Shown here in pieces: positions 39,772 to 47,764 of a stretch of 55,061 nucleotides of DNA. A program made the translations under genes and the position numbers. The notes beneath the pieces were generated by a model. The model was given only the letters and a program-made list of their open reading frames with translations. It was not told where the DNA came from and made no database searches. Origin of the DNA: Thermoplasmata archaeon (GTDB lineage Archaea > Thermoplasmatota > DTKX01 > JAHFTX01); the NCBI GenBank assembly GCA_023265395.1, contig JAHFTX010000017.1:1-55061 (forward strand), given 5' to 3'. Position 1 is the first letter of the stretch. Each line of letters begins with the position of its first letter.

Positions 39772-40884
39772 TCAAGGACGCCCTGGTTCCTCCTCCGCTG
39801 CAGCGATGGCGCCGAAGGCCAGCGTCGCTCCCCACAGGCAGGTCGAAGGGCTGTAGGCATGCAGCTGCCGCCACCCGACCGCGCTAGGCGTGCACCCTGC
39901 AGCGGCGAGCGCACCCTCGAGCCACTGCCTCGGGGGCGCGCCATTGTCACCGAGGTGATAGACCACCACCCGCAGTGGTCGCCCCGCAGCGCGGACGGAA
40001 TGGTCCCTGAGCGCGGCGTGCAGCAGCGGTCCGGGATCGGTCGGGTGGTTGATCAGCACCACCTGCGGGATCGGGAGCGCTGGCAGGATCAGGGTCGAAT
40101 CGCCCTGGTGCACCTCCCAGGCGACCTGGCCGTGGGGCAGCGAGGACGTCGCGGTCGCGAGGTTGCGCCGTGCCAGCGCCACGGCGGCGGGGTTGTAGTC
40201 GACGCCGATCAGCCGCTTGGACACCACCGAGGCCCGGGCGATCGCCACCAGCGACGGACCGACCCCGCAGGTGAGGTCGACGAGGGTGCCGCTGACGGTC
40301 GAGAGCTCAGCGGCCACGTGCTGGCGTTCCGTGGAGCGCCGCGGGGAGAAGTAGGCCACGGCAGGGTCGATCCGCAACGTCGCCCCATGCTCGTGGATCA
40401 CCGTCGCGCTGCGTCCATCACCCCAGAGGGCCTCGAGGCTGCGGATCCGGAATGGGCCGTGGACCCCGCCATCATGGAACACCGCAGTGAGCCGGGGGTG
40501 CTGCCGGTGGAGGGCATCCCCGATGCGCTGACCCAGTGGCTCGAGTTCCTCCGGGACCTTGACCAGCGCGATCGTCCCGAGCAGGTCGTAGGAGACCGGG
40601 AGCTGCTCCTGTTGTTCGACGGGCAGGTCTTGCAGCAGGTCGCGATAGCTGCCCTGCTGGCGGTGGAACCGAACCGCTCGTCGTTCGACCGGCCCCTGTA
40701 TCCGCAGGCTCCCTTCGTCGATCGCAGCAGCGGCCTCTTCGGTCAGCGGCAGCCACACCCGCTCACCATCAGCTTGCGGGGACGCACCTGCCAGCAGCGC
40801 CCCGTCACGGCGGAGCCACAGCCGCACCTCCTCGGCCTGCGCGCGGACGATGCCGACCATCGGGACGTCGTGCGGCCGCATCAT
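39772..40884 (-). CDS. trm5: tRNA (guanine37-N1)-methyltransferase Trm5
   Basis: 370 residues. Methylates G37 of tRNA, needed for reading-frame fidelity and as the first step of wyosine synthesis in tRNA-Phe. Family signatures: VSYDLLGTIALVKVPEEL, VHGPFRIRSLEALWGD, TVIHEHGATLRIDPAVAYFSPRRSTERQHVA (catalytic Arg region) and LVDLTCGVGPSLVAIA (SAM loop). The usual NLP(P) motif reads INHPTDP. The N-terminal about 100 residues correspond to the D1/recognition part and are divergent. Several ATGs are possible; the one at 40884 is chosen because it lies 25 nt from the shared TATA core, which would start transcription there. Divergent from dphB. Confidence 0.86.
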   Translation of the reverse strand: MMRPHDVPMVGIVRAQAEEVRLWLRRDGALLAGASPQADGERVWLPLTEEAAAAIDEGSLRIQGPVERRAVRFHRQQGSYRDLLQDLPVEQQEQLPVSYDLLGTIALVKVPEELEPLGQRIGDALHRQHPRLTAVFHDGGVHGPFRIRSLEALWGDGRSATVIHEHGATLRIDPAVAYFSPRRSTERQHVAAELSTVSGTLVDLTCGVGPSLVAIARASVVSKRLIGVDYNPAAVALARRNLATATSSLPHGQVAWEVHQGDSTLILPALPIPQVVLINHPTDPGPLLHAALRDHSVRAAGRPLRVVVYHLGDNGAPPRQWLEGALAAAGCTPSAVGWRQLHAYSPSTCLWGATLAFGAIAAAEEEPGRP

Positions 40885-40904
40885 GGCCATTTGACCGCAG
40901 CGGG

Positions 40905-40913
40905 GGTTAAGAG
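40905..40913. promoter_or_regulatory. Bidirectional TATA element for trm5 and dphB
   Basis: GGTTAAGAG on the plus strand and CTCTTAACC on the minus strand. It is centred 27 nt before the dphB ATG and 25 nt before the chosen trm5 ATG, so one AT core appears to drive both genes as leaderless messages. Confidence 0.65.
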
Positions 40914-40935
40914 TGTTGAGGCGCACTGCCGAGCG

Positions 40936-41721
40936 ATGGCACCGGAGGGCACGCTGCACCTGGTGGGACTGGGCCACGGTCCGAGGGGCATGACCGTCGA
41001 CGCGCTGGAGGTGCTGCGCTCCTGCACCAATGTCCTCCTCGAACGCTACACCTCGCCGGCGGGAGAGCAGCAACGTCAGCGCTGGGAGGCACTGATCGGC
41101 CGCCCCATCGTGGTGCTCTCCCGCGAAGAGGTCGAACGAGCCGACGTGATCCTGCACCAGGCACGGAAGGGGCCGACCGCGCTGTGCACTGCCGGAGACC
41201 CGCTTGTGGCGACCACCCACCAGGAGCTGCGGCTGAGCGCACTGGAGGCGGGCGTTGCCGTGCACTACTGGCCCGCACCCTCGGTTCAGACGATCGTGCC
41301 CTCGCTGCTGGGGCTGCAGCAGTACAAGTTCGGGCGGACCATCACGCTGCCCTATCCAGCGCCGAGCTTCTCCCCCACCAGCCCGCTCGAGCAGGCCCAG
41401 GGCAACATCGCCGCAGGGCTGCACACGCTGGTGCTCCTCGACCTCCACGAGCAGGAGGGTACCACCATGCGTGCGGAGCAGGGCGTCGCGCAGCTGCGGT
41501 CGATGGCGCAGCGGCTGCCGGGGGACCCTCTGCCCGCTACGACGCTGATCGCCGCGGTCGCCCGCGCGGGCTGGCCCGACTCCGCATTGGCGGTCGGGAC
41601 GCAAGAGCAATGGGAGCAGGGCGCGATCGCATCGCTGGGTGAGACACCCCATGCGCTGGTGCTGCTCGGACCCCTGCACTTCCAAGAACGGCGCGCCATC
41701 GACCGATGGCGGGCGCGCTAG
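40936..41721 (+). CDS. dphB: Diphthine synthase
   Basis: 261 residues, normal length. SAM-dependent methyltransferase of the tetrapyrrole-methylase fold that methylates the modified histidine of elongation factor 2 on the way to diphthamide. Motifs: LHLVGLGHGPRGMTVDALEVLRSC, LLERYTSP, LCTAGDPLVATTHQELRL (the conserved GDPLVATTH), PSVQTIVPSLLGLQQYKFGRTITLP and LLDLHEQEGTTM. Intact. The ATG is 27 nt from the shared TATA core. The stop codon shares a CTAG with that of the convergent coiled-coil gene. Confidence 0.95.
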   Translation: MAPEGTLHLVGLGHGPRGMTVDALEVLRSCTNVLLERYTSPAGEQQRQRWEALIGRPIVVLSREEVERADVILHQARKGPTALCTAGDPLVATTHQELRLSALEAGVAVHYWPAPSVQTIVPSLLGLQQYKFGRTITLPYPAPSFSPTSPLEQAQGNIAAGLHTLVLLDLHEQEGTTMRAEQGVAQLRSMAQRLPGDPLPATTLIAAVARAGWPDSALAVGTQEQWEQGAIASLGETPHALVLLGPLHFQERRAIDRWRAR

Positions 41722-42995
41722 CGGCTGAGCATCGCCAGCGCCTTCTCGGCGTAGGTGATGACCTTGTCGTACTTCTTGGAGCGTTGGAAGGTCCCCGCGA
41801 GCTTGAGCATCTGCGCTGCGGTGCGGGTGTTGCGCCCCTCGGCGTCGGCGGCTGCCATCGCCTTCTCCGCCTGGGCCATCAGTTCGGTGGCCCGCGCCTC
41901 GTCGTCAGAGCCGCCGGCGGCAGTCGGGGCGGAGCCCGATGGGGCCGGTTGGGGCTCCGGTTCTGGCGTCGGCGCGCGTCCCGCCGGGAGCGAGGACTGC
42001 GTGGGTGCCGGACGCTTGGCGCGCTCCTCCTTGGCCCGTGCCTCCTGTGCCGCCGCCCGCTTGCGGTCAGCTTCCTCCTGCGCGGCGCGCGCAGCTGCTC
42101 CCTCGGCCGCCGCCCGGGCCTCGAGCTCCTCCCGTTCGCGGCGCGCCGCCTCCGCCTCCTGGGAAAGCTGCGCCTCCTTCGCGACCTCGGCCGCGCGCCG
42201 CGCGGTCTGGGCGGCCGCCTCGTCGGCCGCGGCGAGGGCTTGTTCGACCGGTCCGATGTTGTCCGGGTCGCGCAACTGGGAGCTCAGCAGGCGCTTGGTG
42301 TCGTCATCGAGGTCGGAGTCGCGCACCTGCGCTGACAAGTCGTCGAGGCGCTGGACCAAGCCTTGGAACGAGGAGAAGCGACGATCGAGGACGGCCAGGG
42401 AGCCGCGCTCGCCCTTTTCGAGATGGGTCGTGACGATCCCCGCCGTCTTCCAGGTCTTGAGCTTCTCGAGCAGGTCCTGGCGCTTGGCGTCTTCGCGCGA
42501 TTCGAGGTCGACGATCGCCGCCTCGACCTCGGCACTCGAGAGGCCGCCCTGGGCCTGCTGCTGCAGTCGGGCGACATCGCTGGCGAAGAGCTCGTCGATG
42601 ACCACCAGTCGCTCGAGCAGTCGTGCGCGCGATTCGCTGTCATCGGGGCGGTCCGAGGCGGAACGGAGCAACTCGGTGATCTGCGAACGCCGTCCATCGA
42701 GGCGTTCGAGGATGGCGCGCAGCTCCGAGGCTTCCATGCTCGGACTCGCTGCAAATGGGTCGGCGCCCCCACCACCGGCGGCCAGCGCCGCCTCGAGTTC
42801 GGTGCGCAGCTTGGCCTGGGAGAGCTCGAACTCCTCGACCTGGCGCTTGAGGCGGTTGCGCTCGGCCTTGATCTCCTTGAACTCGCGGTTGAGCTCCTCG
42901 TACTTGACGAGGATCTGCTTGGTCGTCGCCTGGGCCTCGGGCGAAGGGGTCTCCCGCACGGGCGGCGGCGCGCCCTTCTTCTTCTTGAACAGCAT
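41718..42995 (-). CDS. Coiled-coil protein with Ala/Glu/Pro-rich region
   Basis: 425 residues. A basic start (MLFKKKKGAPPPV) is followed by a coiled coil at 20-70 (TKQILVKYEELNREFKEIKAERNRLKRQ), a helical domain (85-265) and a very long Ala/Glu/Arg helix (265-335). Then comes a Pro-rich linker and a C-terminal TPR-like helical pair (TAAQMLKLAGTFQRSKKYDKVITYAEKALAML). No membrane segment or enzyme motif is seen. A scaffold or cytoskeleton-like role is possible. A strong TATATAAATC box (43046-43057) would start RNA near 43025, so the ATG at 42995 is preferred over the one at 43037, which would fall before the RNA start. Confidence 0.75.
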   Translation of the reverse strand: MLFKKKKGAPPPVRETPSPEAQATTKQILVKYEELNREFKEIKAERNRLKRQVEEFELSQAKLRTELEAALAAGGGGADPFAASPSMEASELRAILERLDGRRSQITELLRSASDRPDDSESRARLLERLVVIDELFASDVARLQQQAQGGLSSAEVEAAIVDLESREDAKRQDLLEKLKTWKTAGIVTTHLEKGERGSLAVLDRRFSSFQGLVQRLDDLSAQVRDSDLDDDTKRLLSSQLRDPDNIGPVEQALAAADEAAAQTARRAAEVAKEAQLSQEAEAARREREELEARAAAEGAAARAAQEEADRKRAAAQEARAKEERAKRPAPTQSSLPAGRAPTPEPEPQPAPSGSAPTAAGGSDDEARATELMAQAEKAMAAADAEGRNTRTAAQMLKLAGTFQRSKKYDKVITYAEKALAMLSR

Positions 42996-43045
42996 TGCCA
43001 AGCCCGAGCGCACGCCAGCGTCGCAGGCCGAGCCCATGCGTGGCG

Positions 43046-43057
43046 GATTTATATATC
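43046..43057 (-). promoter_or_regulatory. TATA box of the coiled-coil gene
   Basis: The minus-strand reading is GATATATAAATC, one of the best archaeal TATA boxes in the window, about 55 nt upstream of the chosen ATG, implying a leader of about 30 nt. Confidence 0.65.
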
Positions 43058-43077
43058 CTTCCCGCAGCGGGACTCTC

Positions 43078-44085
43078 TCAGAGAAGCATCTGGCGAAACG
43101 GCGCGCCGTCGCCGTCACCGTCGGGCATCCCGCACGCTGCGGCCGCTCGGCGCTCGAGCAGGGCGGTGATGATGGGGAGGTTGACCACGTCCTCGCGGTT
43201 GTAGCGCAGGAGCAGCTCGAGGGAGCGACGGGTGCCGGTGCGCAAGAAGGTACGCCAGAGGTAGACCGCCTGTGCACCGCTCATCTGCCCGACCTCCTTG
43301 GGTCGCGCCAGGCCGAGGCTGCGCTCGACGACCTTGAGCCCGCCGCGGAGTCCTGCCGCGCGTGCCAGGAAGCGGAGGTCGAGGTGGGGCAGTCGTGGCA
43401 GGGCACGGGGAAAGGCCTGCTCGAGCACGGGCAAGTCGAACTGTGCACCATTGAAGGTCACCAGCAGCGAAGCCCGCTCCAGGGCATCGCTCAGGTGCGC
43501 GCGATCGAGGTCGACGCCCGCGACGAGGCTGCGGTACCGGCCACGGAAGAGCACCCCGACGACGGTGACTTCAGCTCCCCGATGGAGTCCGGTGGTCTCG
43601 ATGTCGAGGTAGGCTGCGTCAGGTGCAAGCAACCTCCAGATTCGCCACCAGAGGGATCTGGGGAATGCGCGCACCACCGCGCCGACATCCCCACCGCGCA
43701 CCTGGTCGCGAAGTCGGCCAAGCATCGCATCGCAGGTCGCCTTCCGCTCCGCACCAAGCCCGTCGATGTGCGGGGCTTGGAGGAAGGCGTCCCAGTCGAC
43801 GATCCCCAAAGCCCAGAGCCGGCGTTCCGTCGCCGACCCGATGCTCGGCAGGTGGGCGAAGGTCCGTAGCACCAGCTCGGGTCCGGTGACGGCGGCGGGC
43901 AGCACCACCCGTTCCGCCTCGACCATCGCGGCGATCTCGGCCCGCACGGACGCCCAAGGTGGGTCTGCGAGCATGGGTCGTAGTTGCCCGTGCGGCAGAT
44001 AGCCCTTGACCTGCGCGAACACCCCGCACCCGGCCGCTCTTCGGTCGCCAGGGGCCGCTGGTGGCCCCGCAAGGGTCAGGTTCAT
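43078..44085 (-). CDS. DEDD-type RNase H-like exonuclease (YprB/RNase_H_2 family)
   Basis: 335 residues. Helix-hairpin-helix-like region HLPSIGSATERRLWALGIVDWDAFLQ (about 72-100), then the exonuclease core: AYLDIETTGL (DxE, Asp near 160), LVTFNGAQFDLPVLEQAF (Asp near 216) and LLRYNREDVVNLP (Asp near 297). These fit the DEDD metal-binding set, so 3'-5' nuclease activity is expected. Most relatives begin just before the HLPxIG segment. Here about 70 extra residues precede it, and a GTG at 43872 would give the family length. The longer start is kept because the extra codons keep coding bias. Divergent from the cyclophilin gene, 26 nt between starts. Confidence 0.8.
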   Translation of the reverse strand: MNLTLAGPPAAPGDRRAAGCGVFAQVKGYLPHGQLRPMLADPPWASVRAEIAAMVEAERVVLPAAVTGPELVLRTFAHLPSIGSATERRLWALGIVDWDAFLQAPHIDGLGAERKATCDAMLGRLRDQVRGGDVGAVVRAFPRSLWWRIWRLLAPDAAYLDIETTGLHRGAEVTVVGVLFRGRYRSLVAGVDLDRAHLSDALERASLLVTFNGAQFDLPVLEQAFPRALPRLPHLDLRFLARAAGLRGGLKVVERSLGLARPKEVGQMSGAQAVYLWRTFLRTGTRRSLELLLRYNREDVVNLPIITALLERRAAAACGMPDGDGDGAPFRQMLL

Positions 44086-44111
44086 GCCCTGTGTCGCACC
44101 CTGCAGCAGTG

Positions 44112-44993
44112 ATGGACCGCTGCCCCTGGCCCCAGGTGCTGGTCGCCCTCCTGCTGCTCCTTGGAGCATCCTCGCCCCTGGCTGCTGCTAAGGGGGGCCA
44201 GGGACCACCGCTGCCCAGTGGCGCTGCGCAAGACCCAGAAGAGAACGAGACCGCCAACCTGACCATGGTCGGGGCGATGACGCGCATCCAGACCAACTGG
44301 GGGACCTTCGAGGTGGGCCTCTACACCAATGGCGCTCCCATCACCACGGAGAACTTCATCGGGTTGGTCTCGTCGGGGTTCTATGACGGCATACTGTTCC
44401 ACCGGATCGTCGATGACTTCGTCATACAGACGGGCGACCCCAACACCAAGGACAACAACCCCTACAACGACGGGTCGGGTGGATCGGGCAGCACCATCCC
44501 CCTCGAGACCAACCCGGCACTGACCCATATCGACGGAGCGCTGGGCATGGCGCGCAGCCAGGACCCCAACAGCGCGTCGAGCCAGTTCTACGTCTGCGAC
44601 GGGGAACAACACCAGCTCGACGGGTCCTATGCGGTGTTCGGCGTGGTCGTCAGCGGGATGGACGTGGTGCGGCGGATCGCCCAAGCAGATGTCTACGGCA
44701 ACAAGCGACCGCTGCTGGCGCAGCACCCGGTCGATGACATCGTCATGGAGGTCCTCGAGATGATGCCCCTGCCGCAGAATGACACCCTCCAAGGGCCCAC
44801 CCCCGAGGAGGAGCGACTGTCCTACGTCTCGGTGGGACTGACGGCCACCTTCTACCTGGGGCTGGTCGCGATCGCGGCCCTCCTGACCCTGCCGATCGCC
44901 CTGTTCGTGCGCGCGCGCCGGATACGGGCCCAGCGCCGCGCGCGAAGCAGCGACCACGGCGCGCTCACCACCGGGGCCCCTGGTCATGGCTGA
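44112..44993 (+). CDS. Extracytoplasmic cyclophilin-type peptidyl-prolyl isomerase, membrane anchored
   Basis: 293 residues. Signal peptide about 1-24 (VLVALLLLLGASSPLAAA). Cyclophilin domain about 50-220 with ITTENFIGLVSSGFYDGILFHRIVDDFVIQTGDP (catalytic Arg in FHR), GALGMARSQDPNSASSQFYVCDG and YAVFGVVVSGMDVVRRIA. A C-terminal transmembrane helix (about 245-270) and Arg-rich tail anchor it. It probably assists folding of exported proteins, fitting the many secreted beta-sandwich proteins in this region. It overlaps the next gene by 8 nt, so the two are co-translated. Confidence 0.92.
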   Translation: MDRCPWPQVLVALLLLLGASSPLAAAKGGQGPPLPSGAAQDPEENETANLTMVGAMTRIQTNWGTFEVGLYTNGAPITTENFIGLVSSGFYDGILFHRIVDDFVIQTGDPNTKDNNPYNDGSGGSGSTIPLETNPALTHIDGALGMARSQDPNSASSQFYVCDGEQHQLDGSYAVFGVVVSGMDVVRRIAQADVYGNKRPLLAQHPVDDIVMEVLEMMPLPQNDTLQGPTPEEERLSYVSVGLTATFYLGLVAIAALLTLPIALFVRARRIRAQRRARSSDHGALTTGAPGHG

Positions 44994-45843
44994 CGACACG
45001 CCCTCGGTGCGCTCGTCCACCGCGCTGCAGGGTTCCTCCCCGCGCGGCGGCCGTTGGCGCAAGTACCGCCGGGGCTTCGAGATCCTTGGCGCGACGATCA
45101 CCATCTTCGTCGTCCTGGCGGTCGTGCTGGCAGTCTACTATCCCTCCTCCAGACCCACGGGCGAGGGCCCGGGCCCGACGACCCACCTTCCCTATGCGGC
45201 GCAGCGCGTGCAGACCGCCGACGGCTGGACGCTGATGGCTCGTTCCTATCCCTCCGACCCCCATGCCAGCGCCGCGGTCGTGCTCGTCCATGATGGCAGC
45301 GGCACCCTCGAGGGATGGCATCGCACCGCGGTCCGCCTCCAGCAGGCAGGCTATCCGACGCTCGCCGTCGGGGTGCGCGGTGACGGGCTCGCGACCGCGC
45401 CAGACGGGAGCGCGCCTTCCTGGGGCGCGCCGACCCTCCAGCAGGTGGAACAGTGGGAGCAGGACCTTGTGGCAGCCATCGCGCTCAGTTCGGGCACCAA
45501 CCGCACCGTGGCGATCGTGGCGTCGGCGGATGCGGGGATCGCCGCCCTGGCGGTCACCGGATCCTCGCGGCCATCGGAAGGGAGCGTCGTGATTCTGCTC
45601 TCTCCACCCGAATCCGTCGGCGGCCGCTCGCTCCCAGCACTCGTCGAGGGCAACAATGGGACCATCGTCGCCTTCGGGGCCAACGGCAGCCCCGAGCAGG
45701 TGCAGGCCCTCTCGCGCATCGACCGTGCGGCGGTCAACCCGCACCATGTGGAGCTGGTCGACGGCGATTCGCAGGGGCAGGGACTGCTGGCGGAGGGCGC
45801 CCTCGACGAAGCCCTGCTGCAATGGTTGCCGCCACTGCGTTGA
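44986..45843 (+). CDS. Membrane-anchored alpha/beta-hydrolase-like protein, possibly inactive
   Basis: 285 residues. A single N-terminal transmembrane helix (about 28-46, type II) puts the rest outside. The body follows the alpha/beta-hydrolase order: VVLVHDGSGTLEGWHRTAVRLQQAGYPTLAVGVRG (the HG-like oxyanion loop reads HDG), then VAIVASADAGIAALAVTG at the nucleophile elbow, and EGNNGTIVAFGANGSPEQV near the acid position. Aligned with G-x-S-x-G, the serine position is Ala (A-S-A-D-A-G), so classical esterase activity is doubtful unless the adjacent Ser or Asp serves. A possible His is in NPHHVEL. Co-translated with the cyclophilin gene, so a chaperone or binding role is plausible. Confidence 0.65.
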   Translation: MADDTPSVRSSTALQGSSPRGGRWRKYRRGFEILGATITIFVVLAVVLAVYYPSSRPTGEGPGPTTHLPYAAQRVQTADGWTLMARSYPSDPHASAAVVLVHDGSGTLEGWHRTAVRLQQAGYPTLAVGVRGDGLATAPDGSAPSWGAPTLQQVEQWEQDLVAAIALSSGTNRTVAIVASADAGIAALAVTGSSRPSEGSVVILLSPPESVGGRSLPALVEGNNGTIVAFGANGSPEQVQALSRIDRAAVNPHHVELVDGDSQGQGLLAEGALDEALLQWLPPLR

Positions 45844-45846
45844 GCC

Positions 45847-47742
45847 CTAGAAGGGACCCCAACCGACCACGGCCAGCGACCCCCCGATCGCCAGCCCCAG
45901 CGTCACCACCAGGCCGACGCGCATCACCGCGACACAGGCGTTGATGGTCGCCGAGAGGCGCGAGGTCGAGCCGTAGCCGAAGAGGCGCATGGGGGTCTCG
46001 ACGCGGATCGTGGTCACCTCACCAGGGGTGAGGCGTTCGAGGGCAGTCTCGATGGCCTGCGTGATGACGCTGGTGAGGCGCTCCTCATCGACCTTGAGCC
46101 CGACCGCGTTGAACCCGCCGATGGTGACGTTGGTGACGTGGTTGTCGGTGGTCAACACCTCCAGCTCATCGACCAGCTTCGCCGCCAGGACCGTGCCACG
46201 CACACGGTCCCGGATGCCAGCGAGGACGTTGTTGCCATCGATCAGGACGTAGGCCATGGTCTGTCCGGGGGTGCGCAGGACCAACACCCGCACCCCGGCA
46301 GGACCAAGCCCCTCGGCGCTGCCTAACCGCTCGTCGACCGCTGCGCCAAAGGAGAAGGGTCGTCGCTCGCGCGCCGCTGCGGCGCGGGCGGCCGCCTCGG
46401 CGCTGGCGGCGATCGGCGCTGCCTTGGGGTCGCCTCGATGGGTCATGGGGGTCCCGTGCTCGACGCAGTTGTGGCAGTCGACGAATCCGAGCCGCGGAGT
46501 GACTCCTTCGTGGGCAAGCTGCTGCTCGATGGGCTGGAGGATCGTCGGGTCGACGTCGTCTGCGGGCGCGGGGGATTCGGTATAGAACACCTGGGTGAGC
46601 GCTCCCAGCGACTGCGCCCCGACCGGCAGTGGTCCTCGCGGGCGCACGAAGGGGCCGATCTCTCCGCTGGGGGCCGGAGCCTGTGCCAGGCCACGCAGGA
46701 TCGCTCCGCCGAGCCGGTCGACCTCCGGTGTCGTCGGAGGGTTGAGGTCATGATGGGAGGCGCTGTGGGGCACCAACACGGTCTGGCTCGCAGGCGCCAG
46801 CAGCCGCGCGAGCTTGGTCGGCAGGTTCGAGCCGCCGAGGTGGCCGAAGGGTCCGGGATGGACCGAGGGCAACACCCACAGGACGTCGAAGGGGGTCTCG
46901 CCCTGCCGCACCGCACACCCCTGCGCACGCAGCGCGACGACGTCGGCATGGGCGTGCGAGTCGCGGCTGAAGCTGTCGAAGAAGTGCTCCATCTCCATGA
47001 CCCCCTCGGCTTCGCCCTCGGTCCAGTGGGCCAACATGTACCGCACCAGCGCCAGCCCGTTGATGCCGAAGACCCGCCGCATCGGGGCGTTGGGGATCTC
47101 GCTAAACGCCATCGCACACAGCAAGAAGATCAACCCCAGTGCCAGCGCCAAGCCAGCGTCGCCGCCACGGAGCGGGACCAGCGGAGCGCCCAGCAGCGGT
47201 GCCGCAAGGTGCGGGACGACCACCAGCAGGACCGGGGAGATGACCGTCGCGGGGATCGTGCGCAGATGCCCGTGGTGGCTGGTGGTCACCAAGGTCAGGT
47301 GGAACCAGTAGACGAGGACGCCGATGACGAACAGGTGCAACGCCATCGCGTCGACGGGCCGCAGGAGCCGCAGCGCACCGCCGACGAGCAGCATCGGGAT
47401 GACGAAGATCAGTCCGGCGACCGAGATGAGCATCGTGCGCCGCAGATAGGTCGACCCGCCCAGGGAACGGGCGGCCATCCACGTCAGCGGGGCGCCCAGC
47501 AGCAGCGGGAGGGAGAAGGCCACCACTCCGCCCACCAGCGACGAGGGTGCCGGGCCGTAGAGCGCCACGCCCGCCACCGCACCCAGCAGCAGGAGCAGGA
47601 GCGCCGTGCGCGGCGGCGTCGGAGCGCGGAAGATGTAGTCGGCGACGCCCACGGAGCGGTGGAGGGTCTTCTCGTCGTGGTCCTCTCCGCGGGGGTCGTC
47701 GCCGTCGGCGCCGTGGTGCATGCCCGCCTGCTCGTGCGCCAT
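45847..47742 (-). CDS. DUF2070 family membrane protein
   Basis: 631 residues. The N-terminus is polar, then about seven transmembrane helices lie between residues 45 and 240, with one more near the C-terminal end (about 605-625). The large soluble part carries the family motifs LPSVHPGPFGHLGGSNLP, VPHSASHHDLNPP, GFVDCHNCVEHG, YVLIDGNNVLAG and LTTDNHVTNVTIGGFNAVG. DUF2070 is widespread in archaea, with no assigned function. The conserved His, Asp and Asn in these motifs look like a metal-binding hydrolase site. It is the last gene of a ubiA-GGGPS-DUF2070 operon, starting 22 nt after GGGPS, so a link to membrane-lipid synthesis or turnover is inferred. Confidence 0.88.
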   Translation of the reverse strand: MAHEQAGMHHGADGDDPRGEDHDEKTLHRSVGVADYIFRAPTPPRTALLLLLLGAVAGVALYGPAPSSLVGGVVAFSLPLLLGAPLTWMAARSLGGSTYLRRTMLISVAGLIFVIPMLLVGGALRLLRPVDAMALHLFVIGVLVYWFHLTLVTTSHHGHLRTIPATVISPVLLVVVPHLAAPLLGAPLVPLRGGDAGLALALGLIFLLCAMAFSEIPNAPMRRVFGINGLALVRYMLAHWTEGEAEGVMEMEHFFDSFSRDSHAHADVVALRAQGCAVRQGETPFDVLWVLPSVHPGPFGHLGGSNLPTKLARLLAPASQTVLVPHSASHHDLNPPTTPEVDRLGGAILRGLAQAPAPSGEIGPFVRPRGPLPVGAQSLGALTQVFYTESPAPADDVDPTILQPIEQQLAHEGVTPRLGFVDCHNCVEHGTPMTHRGDPKAAPIAASAEAAARAAAARERRPFSFGAAVDERLGSAEGLGPAGVRVLVLRTPGQTMAYVLIDGNNVLAGIRDRVRGTVLAAKLVDELEVLTTDNHVTNVTIGGFNAVGLKVDEERLTSVITQAIETALERLTPGEVTTIRVETPMRLFGYGSTSRLSATINACVAVMRVGLVVTLGLAIGGSLAVVGWGPF

Positions 47743-47764
47743 CGACCCACCCGGCGTCACTGCC

